A DNA stretch of 64,000 bases, taken from Variovorax sp. PAMC 28711. GTDB lineage: Bacteria > Pseudomonadota > Gammaproteobacteria > Burkholderiales > Burkholderiaceae_C. The notes beneath the pieces were generated by a model. The model made no database searches. It was not told the origin of the DNA and saw nothing but the letters and a program-made list of their open reading frames with translations. The first letter of the stretch is position 1. Every line of letters starts with the position of its first letter. A program made the translations under genes and the position numbers. Location: positions 62,001-126,000 of the forward strand of contig NZ_CP014517.1 in the NCBI RefSeq assembly GCF_001577265.1, in the 5' to 3' direction. This document shows, piece after piece, positions 33,365 through 43,073 of the stretch.

Positions 33365-34853
33365 GGCGGGCGGCAGGTCTTCGCCACAGCGGGCGCAGCA
33401 GCGGCACAACCCATATCAGCACCGACACGGCCGCCAGCGTGGCGGCGATCGGTCGGGAAACGAACCCCATCAAACTGCCGTCCGACTTGATCATCGACGT
33501 GATGAAGTTCTCCTCCAGCATGCCGCCGAGCACCACGCCCAGGATGGCAGGCGCGATCGGGAATTTGTTCTCTTCCAGCACGTAGGCCACGATGCCGGCG
33601 ACCAGCATCACGCCGATGTCGAACAGCGAGTTGTTGATGGCAAACGCGCCAACGATGCAGAACAGCATGATCAACGGCATCAATACGTTGCGCGGCACCT
33701 TCAGGATGCGCTTGGACACCTTGATGCACAGGACGCCGAGCGGAATCATGATGATGTTCGCCATGATGAACAGCAGGAACACCGCATAGATGTTCTGCGG
33801 GTTGGTCGTGAAGAGCGTGGGCCCGGGATTCAGGTTCTTCATGTAGAGCACGCCGATCACGATGGCCGTGATCGAATCGCCGGGAATGCCGAAGACCAGG
33901 GCCGGAATCCAGGCCCCTGCGAGCGCGCTGTTGTTGGCCGAGCCCGACTCCACGATGCCTTCCACGTGGCCGGTACCGAACTTCTCGGGCTCCTTCGAGA
34001 ATTTCTTGCTCATTGCGTACGACATCCACGCCGCGATGTCGGCGCCCGCACCGGGCAAAGCGCCTACCGCCGTGCCCAGCACGCTGCCGCGCAGGATCTG
34101 AACCGGGTATTTCTTCGCCAGCGCCCATTGCCCCTTGAGCACACCGCCAATCTTGTCGATCACCAATTCAGCCGGAGGCAGCGTGTCGACGGCATAGCGG
34201 ATCACCTCGGAGATGGCGAACATGCCGATCATCATCGGGATCATGCCGATGCCGCCGGTCATCTCGGTGTTGCCGAACGTGAAGCGAGGAAAGCCTGCCG
34301 GATTGCCGAGTCCGACGCAAGCAACCATCAGCCCGAGCAACAGCGTGACCAGGCCCTTCAGGGGTCGGTCGGACGTGATGAAGACAGCGCAGGTCAGTCC
34401 CAGCAGCACGAGCCAGAAGTACTCGAACGAACTGAAATTGAGCGCGAAATCGGCCAGCATCGGTGCGGCGACGATCAGCACCACGGTGCCGAACAGGCCA
34501 CCCACCGCAGAGAACACCAGACCGGCGCCCAGCGCGGTTTCGGCCATGCCCTTGCGGGTCATGGCGAACGCCTCGTCGGTATAGGCCGCCGAGGCCGGTG
34601 TTCCCGGAATGCGCAGCAGGCAGCCCGGAATATCGCCGGAGAAGATGGCCATCGCTGTGGCGGTGACCATCGCGGCGATGGCGGGAATCGGCTCCATGAA
34701 GAAAGTGATCGGCACCAGAAGCGCCACCGCCATCGTCGCCGACAGACCGGGCACTGCACCGACGAAAAGACCGTAGAGCGAGGCGATCACCATCACCATC
34801 AGCGTGTACGGCTGGAACACCATCGAGAAAGCTTGCACCAGAGCAGAAGACAT
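33354..34853 (-). CDS. tctA: Tripartite tricarboxylate transporter, large membrane subunit TctA
   Basis: 499 residues, with about eleven to twelve membrane helices and the family signatures GAVPGLSATMAVALLVPITF near the N-terminus, GIPGTPASAAYTDEAFAMT-like segments, and GALPGAGADIAAWMSYAMSK in the second half. It forms the transport channel for carboxylates delivered by the binding protein. It follows tctB and tctC in the same operon. Its C-terminus overlaps the convergent MarR-GNAT gene. Confidence 0.94.
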   Translation of the reverse strand: MSSALVQAFSMVFQPYTLMVMVIASLYGLFVGAVPGLSATMAVALLVPITFFMEPIPAIAAMVTATAMAIFSGDIPGCLLRIPGTPASAAYTDEAFAMTRKGMAETALGAGLVFSAVGGLFGTVVLIVAAPMLADFALNFSSFEYFWLVLLGLTCAVFITSDRPLKGLVTLLLGLMVACVGLGNPAGFPRFTFGNTEMTGGIGMIPMMIGMFAISEVIRYAVDTLPPAELVIDKIGGVLKGQWALAKKYPVQILRGSVLGTAVGALPGAGADIAAWMSYAMSKKFSKEPEKFGTGHVEGIVESGSANNSALAGAWIPALVFGIPGDSITAIVIGVLYMKNLNPGPTLFTTNPQNIYAVFLLFIMANIIMIPLGVLCIKVSKRILKVPRNVLMPLIMLFCIVGAFAINNSLFDIGVMLVAGIVAYVLEENKFPIAPAILGVVLGGMLEENFITSMIKSDGSLMGFVSRPIAATLAAVSVLIWVVPLLRPLWRRPAARPTT

Positions 34854-34856
34854 GGA

Positions 34857-35329
34857 CTACCAGGCGTAAGGTGTGAGGATGCCCAGGGCAGAGGCACCCG
34901 CAGCAGCTTGTAGAAAAGCGTATAGATCACGAGCGTGGCAACGACGGCCACCAGCAGTGCCACCGCCGGCCGCACCTGCAACGACCACATCAGCGCCGTG
35001 AGGATCGTGATCGAGACGATCAGGAAACCCAGCGTGTTGGCTGCCAGGATGTAGAACACCACGCCGAACACGACGAGCGCGAGCGCCAGCACGTGCCGGG
35101 GCGACCGAACCCAGTCACCGAAGCACAACCAGGGCTGTTCGCGCCGCTCGCGCCAACCTTTGAGCACCAGCATCGCGCCGCACAGGCAGAGACCGGCGGC
35201 GATCAGGCCTGGGAACAGCGCGGGGCCCACTTGCTGGCCCGGAATCTTCGGGTAGCTCTGCACCACGGCCAGCACTACGGCGCCGAGCACCAGCAGGAGC
35301 AGTCCGAAGACGGCGTCGTTGATCTTCAT
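34857..35329 (-). CDS. tctB: Tripartite tricarboxylate transporter, small membrane subunit TctB (C-terminal frame shift)
   Basis: Four hydrophobic helices as in TctB, beginning NDAVFGLLLLVLGAVVLAVV. As read, the frame continues past FYKLLRVPLPW into tctA. With one G added in the GGG run complementary to 34882-34884, it ends GILTPYAW at 34857-34859, just before the tctA ATG, as is usual. So the C-terminus is most likely altered by a one-base sequencing deletion. Coordinates give the restored gene. Confidence 0.82.
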
Positions 35330-35335
35330 CGCGAG

Positions 35336-36327
35336 CTACTTGGCGATGCCCACGGCCTTCATCGTCGCACCGAGCTCGGCGTCGGACTTGGCCATGTACT
35401 TTCCGAAGTCATCGGCACCCGCGTACACCACCCCATAGCCACGCGAGCCCATGAAGTCGGTGTACTCCTTGCTGGCGGCGACCTTTTGAATGGCGGCCGC
35501 CAGTTTGTCGCGCACGTCTGCGGGAATGCCCTTGGGGGCGACGATGCCGCGCCATGCAGCCATGGTCCAGTCGCTGCCGGTGGCCGCTTTGAGCGTCGGA
35601 ATATTCGGGTACAGCGCCGATGGCTTGTCGCTCATGATCGCGAGGCTCTTGACCTTGCCCGCGTCGATCAGCGAACGCGCCTCGGGCAGCGACACCGGCG
35701 AGATCTCCACGCCGCCCGCCACCATGTCCTGCAGACCGGGCGCCGCGCCGTTGCTGGGTACCCATGGCACGGAGGCCGGATCGATCTTCTGGTCGCGCAG
35801 CAAGCCGGCGATCGCCAGGTGCCAGATGCCACCCTGACCGGTGCCCGAGGCCTTGAACTTGCCGGGGTTGGCCTTCACGGCGGCGAGCAGGTCATTCACC
35901 GTCTTGTAAGGCGCATCGGCGCGCACCTGCACCCCCGCCGGGTCTGCATTGACGAGTCCGAGCGGCGTGTACGAGGCGCCGGTCAACTCGGTCAGCCCCT
36001 GCCAGTGCATCATGCCGATCTCGACCGTGGCCAGGCCGATGGTGTAGCCATCCGGTGCCGCAGACGCAATCGCCGCGTGACCCACGACGCCGCTGCCGCC
36101 CGTGCGGTTCACCACCGTCACCGGTTGACCCACTTCCTTTTCGAGCAGGCCGCGATGATGCGCGCGGTGGCGTCGGTGCCACCCCCCGCACCCCAGGGCA
36201 CGATCAGCGTGATGGGCCGCGCCGGATAACCCTGTGCGGCGGCTGGCAGGGTGACTGCTACACCCATGAAGCCGGCGAGCAGGCCGGAAATAGCAACGAC
36301 GACGGAACGGCGTGAGCGAACGCGCAT
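35336..36327 (-). CDS. tctC: Tripartite tricarboxylate transporter binding protein TctC (frame interrupted)
   Basis: A Bug-family periplasmic binding protein. The first part has a signal peptide (SVVVAISGLLAGFMGVAVTLPAAAQ) and GYPARPITLIVPWGAGGGTDATAR. The second part, in another frame, continues VGQPVTVVNRTGGSGVVGHAAIA to a normal C-terminus. One base is missing near 36149-36152 in GCGGCCTG. Restored, it is a standard protein of about 330 residues. GGAGA precedes the ATG at 36327. It captures a carboxylate for TctAB. Confidence 0.85.
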
Positions 36328-36371
36328 GGGATTTGTCTCCTGGGCGGAAGTCATTGTCATGACGATTGAAT

Positions 36372-36403
36372 AGGGCGAACGTGCTTTTCTCACGCTTCGC
36401 CCT
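36372..36403. terminator. Hairpin between bdhA and tctC
   Basis: AGGGCGAA and TTCGCCCT form an 8-bp stem, extended by CGTG/CACG, around a short T-rich loop. On the minus strand no strong U tract follows, so it may be an attenuator, processing site or weak terminator between the bdhA and tct transcription units. Confidence 0.45.
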
Positions 36404-36460
36404 CCCGGGACACTAGGGCGTTCCACCGCTTGCTTCGGTCGGGGTGTGTTCAGTTTGGCT

Positions 36461-37244
36461 TTACTGCATGAACCAGCCGTGGCTCACGACGAGCGACTGG
36501 CCGGTCAGCGCGTTCGTCGGAAAACCCGCGAACATCAGTGCGACCTGCGCAACGTCGTCCGTGGTGGTGAATTCGCCATCGACTGTTTTCCTTGAGCATC
36601 ACGTTCTTGATGACCTGCTCTTCGGTGATGCCGAGCGTCTTCGCCTGTTCGGGAATCTGCTTTTCGACCAGCGGTGTGCGCACGAAACCGGGGCAGATCA
36701 CGTTGGCGCGCACACCGTGCTTGGCCCCTTCCTTGGCGACGGTCTTGCACAGGCCGATCAGGCCGTGCTTGGCGGTCACGTAGGGCGCCTTCAGCACCGA
36801 TGCTTCCTTGGAGTGCACCGAACCCATGTAGATCACGCTGCCGCCACGGCCTTGTGCGTACATGTGCTTCAGGCAGGCCCTGGTCGTGAGGAACGCGCCA
36901 TCGAGGTGGATCGCCAGCATCTTCTTCCAATCGGAGAAAGTGAATTCCTCGACGGGATGCACGATCTGGATGCCGGCATTGCTGACCAGGATGTCAATGC
37001 CGCCGAAAGCCGCTGCAGCCTCCTCGACGGCTGCGTTCACCTGGTCTTCGTCGGTCACGTCCATCCCGACGCCGATGGCCTGGGCACCGGTGGCCTTCAG
37101 TTCTTGCGCCGTGGCGTCGGCGGCCGCCTTGTTGAGGTCGGCGATGACGATCTTCGCGCCCGCCTTGGCGAACACGATGGCAATTTCCTTGCCGATGCCA
37201 CTGGCCGCACCGGTGATGAAAGCGACTTTTTCCGTGAGTTGCAT
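36461..37244 (-). CDS. bdhA: 3-hydroxybutyrate dehydrogenase (C-terminal frame shift)
   Basis: A short-chain dehydrogenase that interconverts 3-hydroxybutyrate and acetoacetate. NAD motif TGAASGIG (residues 11-18), [14 protein letters not shown], catalytic Ser in [11 protein letters not shown] and Y-x-x-x-K in YVTAKHG are present. As read, the last 50 residues are scrambled. Removing one A from the AAAA run complementary to 36586-36589 restores [20 protein letters not shown] and the family end [11 protein letters not shown] at 36461. A sequencing insertion is the likely reason. adc follows upstream in the same direction. Confidence 0.87.
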
Positions 37245-37280
37245 GAGATTCCCTTCAGATGAAAAAAGCGGTGACGCCGG

Positions 37281-38030
37281 TCAGGCGAGATAGTCGTGCT
37301 CGACAGTGCCGAGCGCGAGCGTCATGTCTGCGATGAAGTGCACGGCGGACTCTATCTTGAGCACCGGCAAATCGGCCACCGGCGCCAATGCGTGCGGGTG
37401 CAGTTCGAGCGACGCCGGGCCGGTCCACGCGCCGTGCAGCGTGACGTCGACCATGTGATAGCGCACCAGCTCGCAGATGCGGGTCGTGCCGTCCACATGC
37501 GGAATGATCTTCAGCAGGAAGTTCGGCTGCGCGATGCCGGCCAGGATCGGGCCCGGCTCGAGTGCGCGGTGCTTGAAGCCCATCGTCGCCTTTGCCACGC
37601 GCAGCTTGCCGTAGTCGAGCGTGCCGACCACCACGTCGGTTTCGTAGTCGAGCACCGGTGACGCCAGCTTCTTCGGAAAGCCCCACAGCTCGCGGCCACC
37701 GGCAATCGGCGGGTGGTCGTTGAGGTACATGGCGTGCACATAGGCGCCCTGCTCCACGCCCTTGTCGGTGCGCAGCTGGACCGGAATCACCTGGCCGGAC
37801 TCGGTGTAGTCGCCGAAGCCAGTGGAATCGGGCATTCGGATGAACTCGTACTTGACCAGCGGCTCGACCACTTCGAGCGGCTCCGGCACCACGGCGCGCA
37901 AGGCGTCCATGTCGGTGCGGTACGTGACGATCATGAATTCGCGACGCATGAAGCGGTACGGCCCCGGCGGAAACGCGGGGCTGGTGAGGGGCATGGCGAA
38001 AGCCGTGCGTTTGACGTCTGCGATGTTCAT
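37281..38030 (-). CDS. adc: Acetoacetate decarboxylase
   Basis: 249 residues. The Schiff-base lysine region is visible as [15 protein letters not shown] (about residues 110-125), with the conserved YKEF-like and Glu residues before it ([17 protein letters not shown]). It converts acetoacetate to acetone and CO2. The ATG at 38030 follows GGGAGC. Clustered with bdhA and a patatin, it suggests turnover of 3-hydroxybutyrate/acetoacetate, possibly from stored polyhydroxybutyrate. Confidence 0.9.
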   Translation of the reverse strand: MNIADVKRTAFAMPLTSPAFPPGPYRFMRREFMIVTYRTDMDALRAVVPEPLEVVEPLVKYEFIRMPDSTGFGDYTESGQVIPVQLRTDKGVEQGAYVHAMYLNDHPPIAGGRELWGFPKKLASPVLDYETDVVVGTLDYGKLRVAKATMGFKHRALEPGPILAGIAQPNFLLKIIPHVDGTTRICELVRYHMVDVTLHGAWTGPASLELHPHALAPVADLPVLKIESAVHFIADMTLALGTVEHDYLA

Positions 38031-38055
38031 TGCGTGCGTGCTCCCGGAAAATCGA

Positions 38056-39279
38056 TCACCCGCTGGCGCGCGTTCCATGGGCCGTGCCAGAACGCGTGTC
38101 CAGCGCCGGGCCGTGCACCCGTAAGGCGTCGGGCTCGGTCAGGTCAAAGGTGGTGACGCCGTTGGCCGTCGTGGTTGCCAGCCACTCGGGATGGGCCAGT
38201 GTGTTGCGCATGTCGCGCGAACCGGCCTCCCAGTGTTCGATCACGGTGGCGCGGGAGAACTCATAGTCTTTCGAGTCGAGCTCGTAGGGCTTGTTGCGAT
38301 AGATCAGGTGGACGATGTCGATCGGCTGGTGCGTCATCTGCGCGCTCAGCGCCTTCACGCTCTTGTCGTTGCGCAGGGCCGGCGGCAATTTCTTGATGAG
38401 GTCGGCCAGCGCCTGTTGCAGGTTCACGTTGGCGGACACCGCATCGGTATTCATGCGGGTGCGGCTCGAATAGGTGATGTCCTTCTGCCGCTGCGACACT
38501 TCGGACAGCGTTTGCGGCATCGCACCGCGCGCACTGAACAGGTCGACCTGCAGCACCACCAGTGGCTGGGTGCGCGGATGCACGTCCAGCACGTACTGCA
38601 GTGGCGTGTTCGAGACGATCCCGCCATCCCAGTAATCCTCGCCATCGATGTGCACGGGCGGAAAGCCAGGTGGCAAGGCGCCACTGGCCATGATGTGTTC
38701 GGGGCCGATCTTGTGCATCGTGTTGTCGAAGTAGATCGAGTTGCCCGTGCGCACGTTCACTGCACCCACGCTCAGCCGCATGGCACCCCTCGTATTGATG
38801 CGGTCGAAGTCGACGAAGCGCTCGAGGGTCGGCTTCAACGCGGCCGTGTCGCAATAGCTGAGCACCGGCGCGGCGCCGCCCATCAGGAGCGCCGGACTGA
38901 CCCTCGGCATGAAAAAGCCCGGAATGCCGAACAGGATGGCCGCGTTTGCACTCCATTGATTGAGGAGGGTGCGCTCGCCAAAAGTCGAAGGCAATTGCTG
39001 GCCCGGCGCGGACGATAAGAGATTCCAGAACCCCTTGAGCTGTGCCACCCGTTGGGCGGGAGCATTGCCCGCGATGATGGCGGCGTTGATCGCGCCAATC
39101 GACACCCCCGCCACCCAATCAAGCGACTGATACCGCTCGAACATCGCCTCGAACACGCCACCCTGATAGGAGCCGAGCGCGCCCCCGCCCTGAAGAACGA
39201 GTGCCTTGGTAGCGGCATTCATGTCAGCCCCGCGAGGCGGCCTTGGAGTCGAAGAGGTCGGGGGCTTTGCTTTGCTCAT
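38056..39279 (-). CDS. Patatin-like phospholipase (DUF3734 C-terminus)
   Basis: 407 residues. [11 protein letters not shown] gives the oxyanion loop, [10 protein letters not shown] the nucleophilic Ser and [11 protein letters not shown] the catalytic Asp of the Ser-Asp dyad. The C-terminal third, ending with [17 protein letters not shown], is the DUF3734 extension common next to adc and bdhA in Burkholderiales. Start is uncertain: the ATG at 39279 gives a 19-residue polar leader, while the ATG at 39222 would begin at [13 protein letters not shown]. Likely a lipase or polymer hydrolase. Confidence 0.9.
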   Translation of the reverse strand: MSKAKPPTSSTPRPPRGADMNAATKALVLQGGGALGSYQGGVFEAMFERYQSLDWVAGVSIGAINAAIIAGNAPAQRVAQLKGFWNLLSSAPGQQLPSTFGERTLLNQWSANAAILFGIPGFFMPRVSPALLMGGAAPVLSYCDTAALKPTLERFVDFDRINTRGAMRLSVGAVNVRTGNSIYFDNTMHKIGPEHIMASGALPPGFPPVHIDGEDYWDGGIVSNTPLQYVLDVHPRTQPLVVLQVDLFSARGAMPQTLSEVSQRQKDITYSSRTRMNTDAVSANVNLQQALADLIKKLPPALRNDKSVKALSAQMTHQPIDIVHLIYRNKPYELDSKDYEFSRATVIEHWEAGSRDMRNTLAHPEWLATTTANGVTTFDLTEPDALRVHGPALDTRSGTAHGTRASG

Positions 39280-39331
39280 GCCCCATTGGACACCGCCGAC
39301 CCTGACTAAAGGCCGACAGCGGGGCGGCGCA

Positions 39332-39784
39332 TCACATCTTCGGCAGCATTTGTCCACGGATCTCGCCGCCCGGATTCGCAGCCGTGTGGATGTTGGCGTA
39401 CCACTTGCCGGCCATCAGATCGGCAGCCTGAGCGCCGGTGAGCGTCGCCTGGCCCTCTATCGGACTGGCCGGGCTCTGGAACGGCACCATGACACCGGCA
39501 TTGGCGCCTGCCACGGCCGGACCGTGGAAATGGGCCATCGTGGCCGGTCCGCTCAGGCCGCTGTAGGTGATCTTGTATTTGATGACATTGGTGGTCTTGT
39601 CGAGCGAGGCTTCGGCCATGCCGCTGCCACGCGTCATGTTCGGCGGCACTTCGCTGGCGGCGTTCATGGCGCCGCTGAAGCGGACGGTGTTCGAGTTCGT
39701 GCCCATCATCCCGCAACCGACGAGTGCGGCGGTGCTCACACCGGCGACGAGGGTGGCGCGCAAAAGGGTGCTGTATCGGTTCAT
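39332..39784 (-). CDS. CHRD-domain lipoprotein
   Basis: 150 residues from an ATG with CAGGAGA upstream. A lipoprotein signal ends in TAALVGCG. The remainder is a CHRD domain: FSGAMNAASEVPP, SGLSGPATMAHFHGPA, and WYANIHTAANPGGEIRGQM. CHRD domains occur in exported proteins of unknown role, possibly binding extracellular ligands. The gene stands alone between the patatin and YihY genes. Confidence 0.87.
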   Translation of the reverse strand: MNRYSTLLRATLVAGVSTAALVGCGMMGTNSNTVRFSGAMNAASEVPPNMTRGSGMAEASLDKTTNVIKYKITYSGLSGPATMAHFHGPAVAGANAGVMVPFQSPASPIEGQATLTGAQAADLMAGKWYANIHTAANPGGEIRGQMLPKM

Positions 39785-39879
39785 GTTCGTGTCTCCTGAA
39801 TGGTTGTTTGAAGCGCTCCAGCATAAGCAACAGGCATCGGCGAGGCTGTCGGCCGGCAGCGCGACTTGCGTTCGCGGCA

Positions 39880-40803
39880 TCAACCGCCTGGCGTGTCGGC
39901 ACGCGACAGCACCGCCGCCTCGGCGATGGCCGCTTCGCTGCCCGGCCGTACCTGGCCCTTGAGCGAGCCCATCGTGTGGGCATACACCCAGGTGAACTCC
40001 GCTCCCAGCAAGAAGATCTGCGCGGAGTAATACACCCACACCAGCACGACGACCAGCGAACCCGCGGCACCGTAGCCGGAAGCCACGCTGCTCTTGCCGA
40101 TATAGAGGCCGATCAGGTGTTTGCCGACGGTGAACAGCAGCGCCGTGACGCCAGCGCCGACCCACACGTCGCGCCACTCGACCTTCACCCGCGGCATGAG
40201 CTTGTAGATCATCGCGAAGATCACGGTGACCATCGCAAAGCTGAAGACGAAGTTCACGCCCTGCGCCAGCATTTCCCAGCCGCCGAAGACCGGCGCCCAC
40301 CATTTACCGAACGCCGCGATGGCCGCACTGGCGACCAGCGAAACCATCAGCAGGAAACCAATGCCCATGATCATGCTGAACGACAGCAGGCGCACCCGCA
40401 ACAATCCGACGACGCCTCCCGCCGTGTGGCGCGCTGGTGCGCGCCAGATGCGGTCCATGGCGTTCTGCAACTCGCCGAACACCGTGGTGGCGCCGACCAC
40501 CAGCAAGGCGATGCCGATGACCGTGGCGATGATCCCCTCGGTCGGCTTGTTGACCGCTTCCAGCATGCCCTGCACCGCCAACGCACCCTGGGCGCCCATG
40601 AGTCCGGACAGTTGTGCAAAGATTTCGCCCCGTGCCGCCTCCTGCCCGAACACCAGCCCCGCCACCGAAATCACGATCAGCAGCAGCGGCGCGACTGAGA
40701 ACACGGTGTAGTACGCCAACGCGGCGCCCATGCTGGAGGCGTAGTCGTTGGTCCAGGAATCGAAGGCGTCCCTGCAAAGATTGAAGAGTTCACGTGCAGT
40801 CAT
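39880..40803 (-). CDS. YihY/UPF0761-family membrane protein
   Basis: 307 residues with about six membrane helices. The family start AALAYYTVFSVAPLLLIVIS is near residue 30, and KWWAPVFGG, GAGVTALLFTVGK and YGAAGSLVVVLVWVYYSAQIFLLGAEFT mark later segments. Members were once called ribonuclease BN but are membrane proteins of unclear function. The gene is divergent from the chromate transporter pair. The start has only a weak ribosome site. Confidence 0.88.
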   Translation of the reverse strand: MTARELFNLCRDAFDSWTNDYASSMGAALAYYTVFSVAPLLLIVISVAGLVFGQEAARGEIFAQLSGLMGAQGALAVQGMLEAVNKPTEGIIATVIGIALLVVGATTVFGELQNAMDRIWRAPARHTAGGVVGLLRVRLLSFSMIMGIGFLLMVSLVASAAIAAFGKWWAPVFGGWEMLAQGVNFVFSFAMVTVIFAMIYKLMPRVKVEWRDVWVGAGVTALLFTVGKHLIGLYIGKSSVASGYGAAGSLVVVLVWVYYSAQIFLLGAEFTWVYAHTMGSLKGQVRPGSEAAIAEAAVLSRADTPGG

Positions 40804-40894
40804 GCAGCGAGTGTCGCAGCCGCGGGTTGTCTGCGATGTCAGCGCAAAACCCGTCGGCTGAAGATGCCGCGCGGCAGATCGATAATCGCCGGCG

Positions 40895-41482
40895 ATGCAA
40901 ACGCCCTCTCCCGCCGCGCGGTTCACCGCCCGCCCGCAACCTCTGTCCCCGCGCGACCTGTTCGTCTCGTTCACCTGGCTGGCCTTGCAGGGATTCGGCG
41001 GCGTGCTGGCCATCGTGCAGCGCGAGATGGTCGAAAAAAAGAAGTGGCTCACGCCCGACGAGTTCCTCGAAGACTGGGCCGTCGCGCAGGTGATGCCCGG
41101 GCCGAACGTCATCAACCTCGCGTTGATGATCGGCGACCGCTACTTCGGCCTGCGCGGCGCGATGGCCGCCGTGGCGGGCATGCTGGCGGTGCCGCTCGTC
41201 GTGATCCTCGTGCTGGCCGTCCTCTATGCGCACTACGCCGGCAATCCGCAGGTGGCGGGCGCGCTGCGCGGCATGGGTGCGGTGTCCGGCGGGCTGATCG
41301 CCGCGACCGGCATCAAGCTGATCCCGCAGCTTCGCAAGCACCCGCTCGGCTTCGGCGTGGCGCTGGCGTTCATGGTCACCGTGTTCGCGCTGATCGCGCT
41401 GTTGCAGGTGCCGCTGGGCTGGGTGCTGCTGATCATTGGCGGCGCGGCCTGCGCGTGGACCTGGAAGAAGATCCCGGCATGA
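40895..41482 (+). CDS. Chromate transporter, N-terminal half-protein
   Basis: 195 residues corresponding to one ChrA domain: SFTWLALQGFGGVLAIVQREMVE and DWAVAQVMPGPNVINLALMIG are the ChrA signatures, followed by several hydrophobic helices. It is encoded with a second half-protein overlapping by ATGA, so the pair makes a short-chain (SCHR) heterodimeric exporter. Chromate or a related oxyanion is the presumed substrate. Confidence 0.88.
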   Translation: MQTPSPAARFTARPQPLSPRDLFVSFTWLALQGFGGVLAIVQREMVEKKKWLTPDEFLEDWAVAQVMPGPNVINLALMIGDRYFGLRGAMAAVAGMLAVPLVVILVLAVLYAHYAGNPQVAGALRGMGAVSGGLIAATGIKLIPQLRKHPLGFGVALAFMVTVFALIALLQVPLGWVLLIIGGAACAWTWKKIPA

Positions 41483-42078
41483 GCATCACGATGCAATGGC
41501 ACGACTGGCTCGCGCTCTTCGGGCAGTACATGCTGCTGTCGCTGCTGTCGATCAGCGGCGCCATCACCACCGTGCCCGACATGCACCGCTACCTGGTCGA
41601 CGAGCACCACTGGCTCACGGCGGCGCAGCTCAATTCGTCGGTCGCCATCGCGCAGGCCGCGCCCGGGCCCAACGTGCTGTTCGTGGCGCTGATGGGCTGG
41701 AACGTCGGCCTCAACGCGGGCGGCGGCATCGGCGGCGGGCTGCATGCCTGGCTGCTCGGCCTGTTCGGGCTCGTGGTCACGATGGTCGGCATCATGCTGC
41801 CGAGCACCACGCTCACCTACTTCGCCACGCGCTGGGGCCACCGCAACCGCACGCGGCGCGAAGTGCGCGCGTTCAAGCAGGGCATGGCACCCGTGGTGGT
41901 CGGCCTGCTGGTCGCGACCGGCTGGGTGCTCGCCAGCAGCAACCATGTCGGCGTCGCGCCGGCGTGGCATGTCTGGCTCATCACCGGGGTCGCCGCGCTC
42001 GTCGTGTGGCGCACCCGCATCCATCTGCTCTGGCTGCTCGGCGCGGGTGCCGCGCTGGGCGCCATGGGCTTCGTCTGA
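41479..42078 (+). CDS. Chromate transporter, C-terminal half-protein
   Basis: 199 residues and about six membrane helices, with SSVAIAQAAPGPNVLFVALMGW matching the second ChrA signature and TVPDMHRYLVDEHHWL before it. It is translationally coupled to the first half-protein. The loop with RWGHRNRTRREVRAF is positively charged and probably cytoplasmic. An aldo/keto reductase gene follows 20 bases downstream. Confidence 0.88.
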   Translation: MSITMQWHDWLALFGQYMLLSLLSISGAITTVPDMHRYLVDEHHWLTAAQLNSSVAIAQAAPGPNVLFVALMGWNVGLNAGGGIGGGLHAWLLGLFGLVVTMVGIMLPSTTLTYFATRWGHRNRTRREVRAFKQGMAPVVVGLLVATGWVLASSNHVGVAPAWHVWLITGVAALVVWRTRIHLLWLLGAGAALGAMGFV

Positions 42079-42098
42079 AACCACCCAAAGGAATCCAA

Positions 42099-43067
42099 AT
42101 GGAACTTCGCGCGCTCGGCCGCTCCGGCCTCCAGGTCTCTCCCCTCGCCTTCGGCGGCAACGTGTTCGGCTGGACAGTCGACGAGGCGCTGTCGTTTCGT
42201 CTGCTCGACGCGTGGGTCGATGCCGGCTTCAACTTCGTGGACACGGCGGACGTCTATTCGGCCTGGGTGCCCGGCCACACCGGCGGCGAGTCGGAAACGA
42301 TCATCGGCAAGTGGCTCAAGCAAACCGGCAAGCGCAACCGCATCGTGCTCGCGACCAAGGTCGGTAAGCCGATGGGCGACGGCAAGGTCGGCCTGTCGCC
42401 GGCGTACATCCGCGAGGCCGTCGATGCATCGCTCAGGCGGCTCAAGACCGACCACATCGATCTCTACCAATCGCACGACGACGACGCGAATACGCCGCTC
42501 GAAGATTCGTTGGGCACCTTCGCGGACCTGATCAAGGCCGGCAAGGTGCGCGCCATCGGCGCCTCCAACTACACGGCGCCGCGCCTGGCCGAAGCGCTCG
42601 ACGTGTCCGAGAAGCTCGGCCTGCCGCGCTACGAAAGCCTGCAGCCGCTCTACAACCTCTGCGACCGCGCGGTGTTCGAAGACGCGCTGGAGCCGCTGTG
42701 CCTGGCGCGCGGTGTCGGCGTGATCAACTTCTACGCACTGGCGGCCGGCTTCCTGACCGGCAAGTACCGCAGCCAGGCGGACGTCGGCAAAAGCCCGCGC
42801 GGCGCGAACACGACCAAGAAGTACCTGAACGACCGCGGCCTGCGCATCCTCGACGCGCTCGACGCCGCCGCCGGGCCACTCGGCGCGACGCCCGGCCAGA
42901 TCGCGCTCGCGTGGCAGATGGCGCGCCCGGCGATCACGGCGCCGATCGCCAGTGCCACCTCGATGCAGCAACTCGACGAACTCGTCGCCGCGACGCGGCT
43001 GAAGCTCGATGCCGCCACCATTGCCGCACTCGACGCCGCCAGCGCCGAGGCCAGCGCCACGCCCTGA
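42099..43067 (+). CDS. Aldo/keto reductase
   Basis: 322 residues with a TIM-barrel reductase pattern. FNFVDTADVYSAW contains D48 and the catalytic Y53, ATKVGKPM the Lys, and DHIDLYQSHDDD the His region. GVINFYALAAGFLTGKY and the C-terminal NADPH-binding IASATSMQQLDELV are typical. It reduces an aldehyde or ketone with NADPH; substrate unknown. The start follows AAAGGA. Probably cotranscribed with the chromate transporter pair. Confidence 0.9.
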   Translation: MELRALGRSGLQVSPLAFGGNVFGWTVDEALSFRLLDAWVDAGFNFVDTADVYSAWVPGHTGGESETIIGKWLKQTGKRNRIVLATKVGKPMGDGKVGLSPAYIREAVDASLRRLKTDHIDLYQSHDDDANTPLEDSLGTFADLIKAGKVRAIGASNYTAPRLAEALDVSEKLGLPRYESLQPLYNLCDRAVFEDALEPLCLARGVGVINFYALAAGFLTGKYRSQADVGKSPRGANTTKKYLNDRGLRILDALDAAAGPLGATPGQIALAWQMARPAITAPIASATSMQQLDELVAATRLKLDAATIAALDAASAEASATP

Positions 43068-43073
43068 TCGAAA

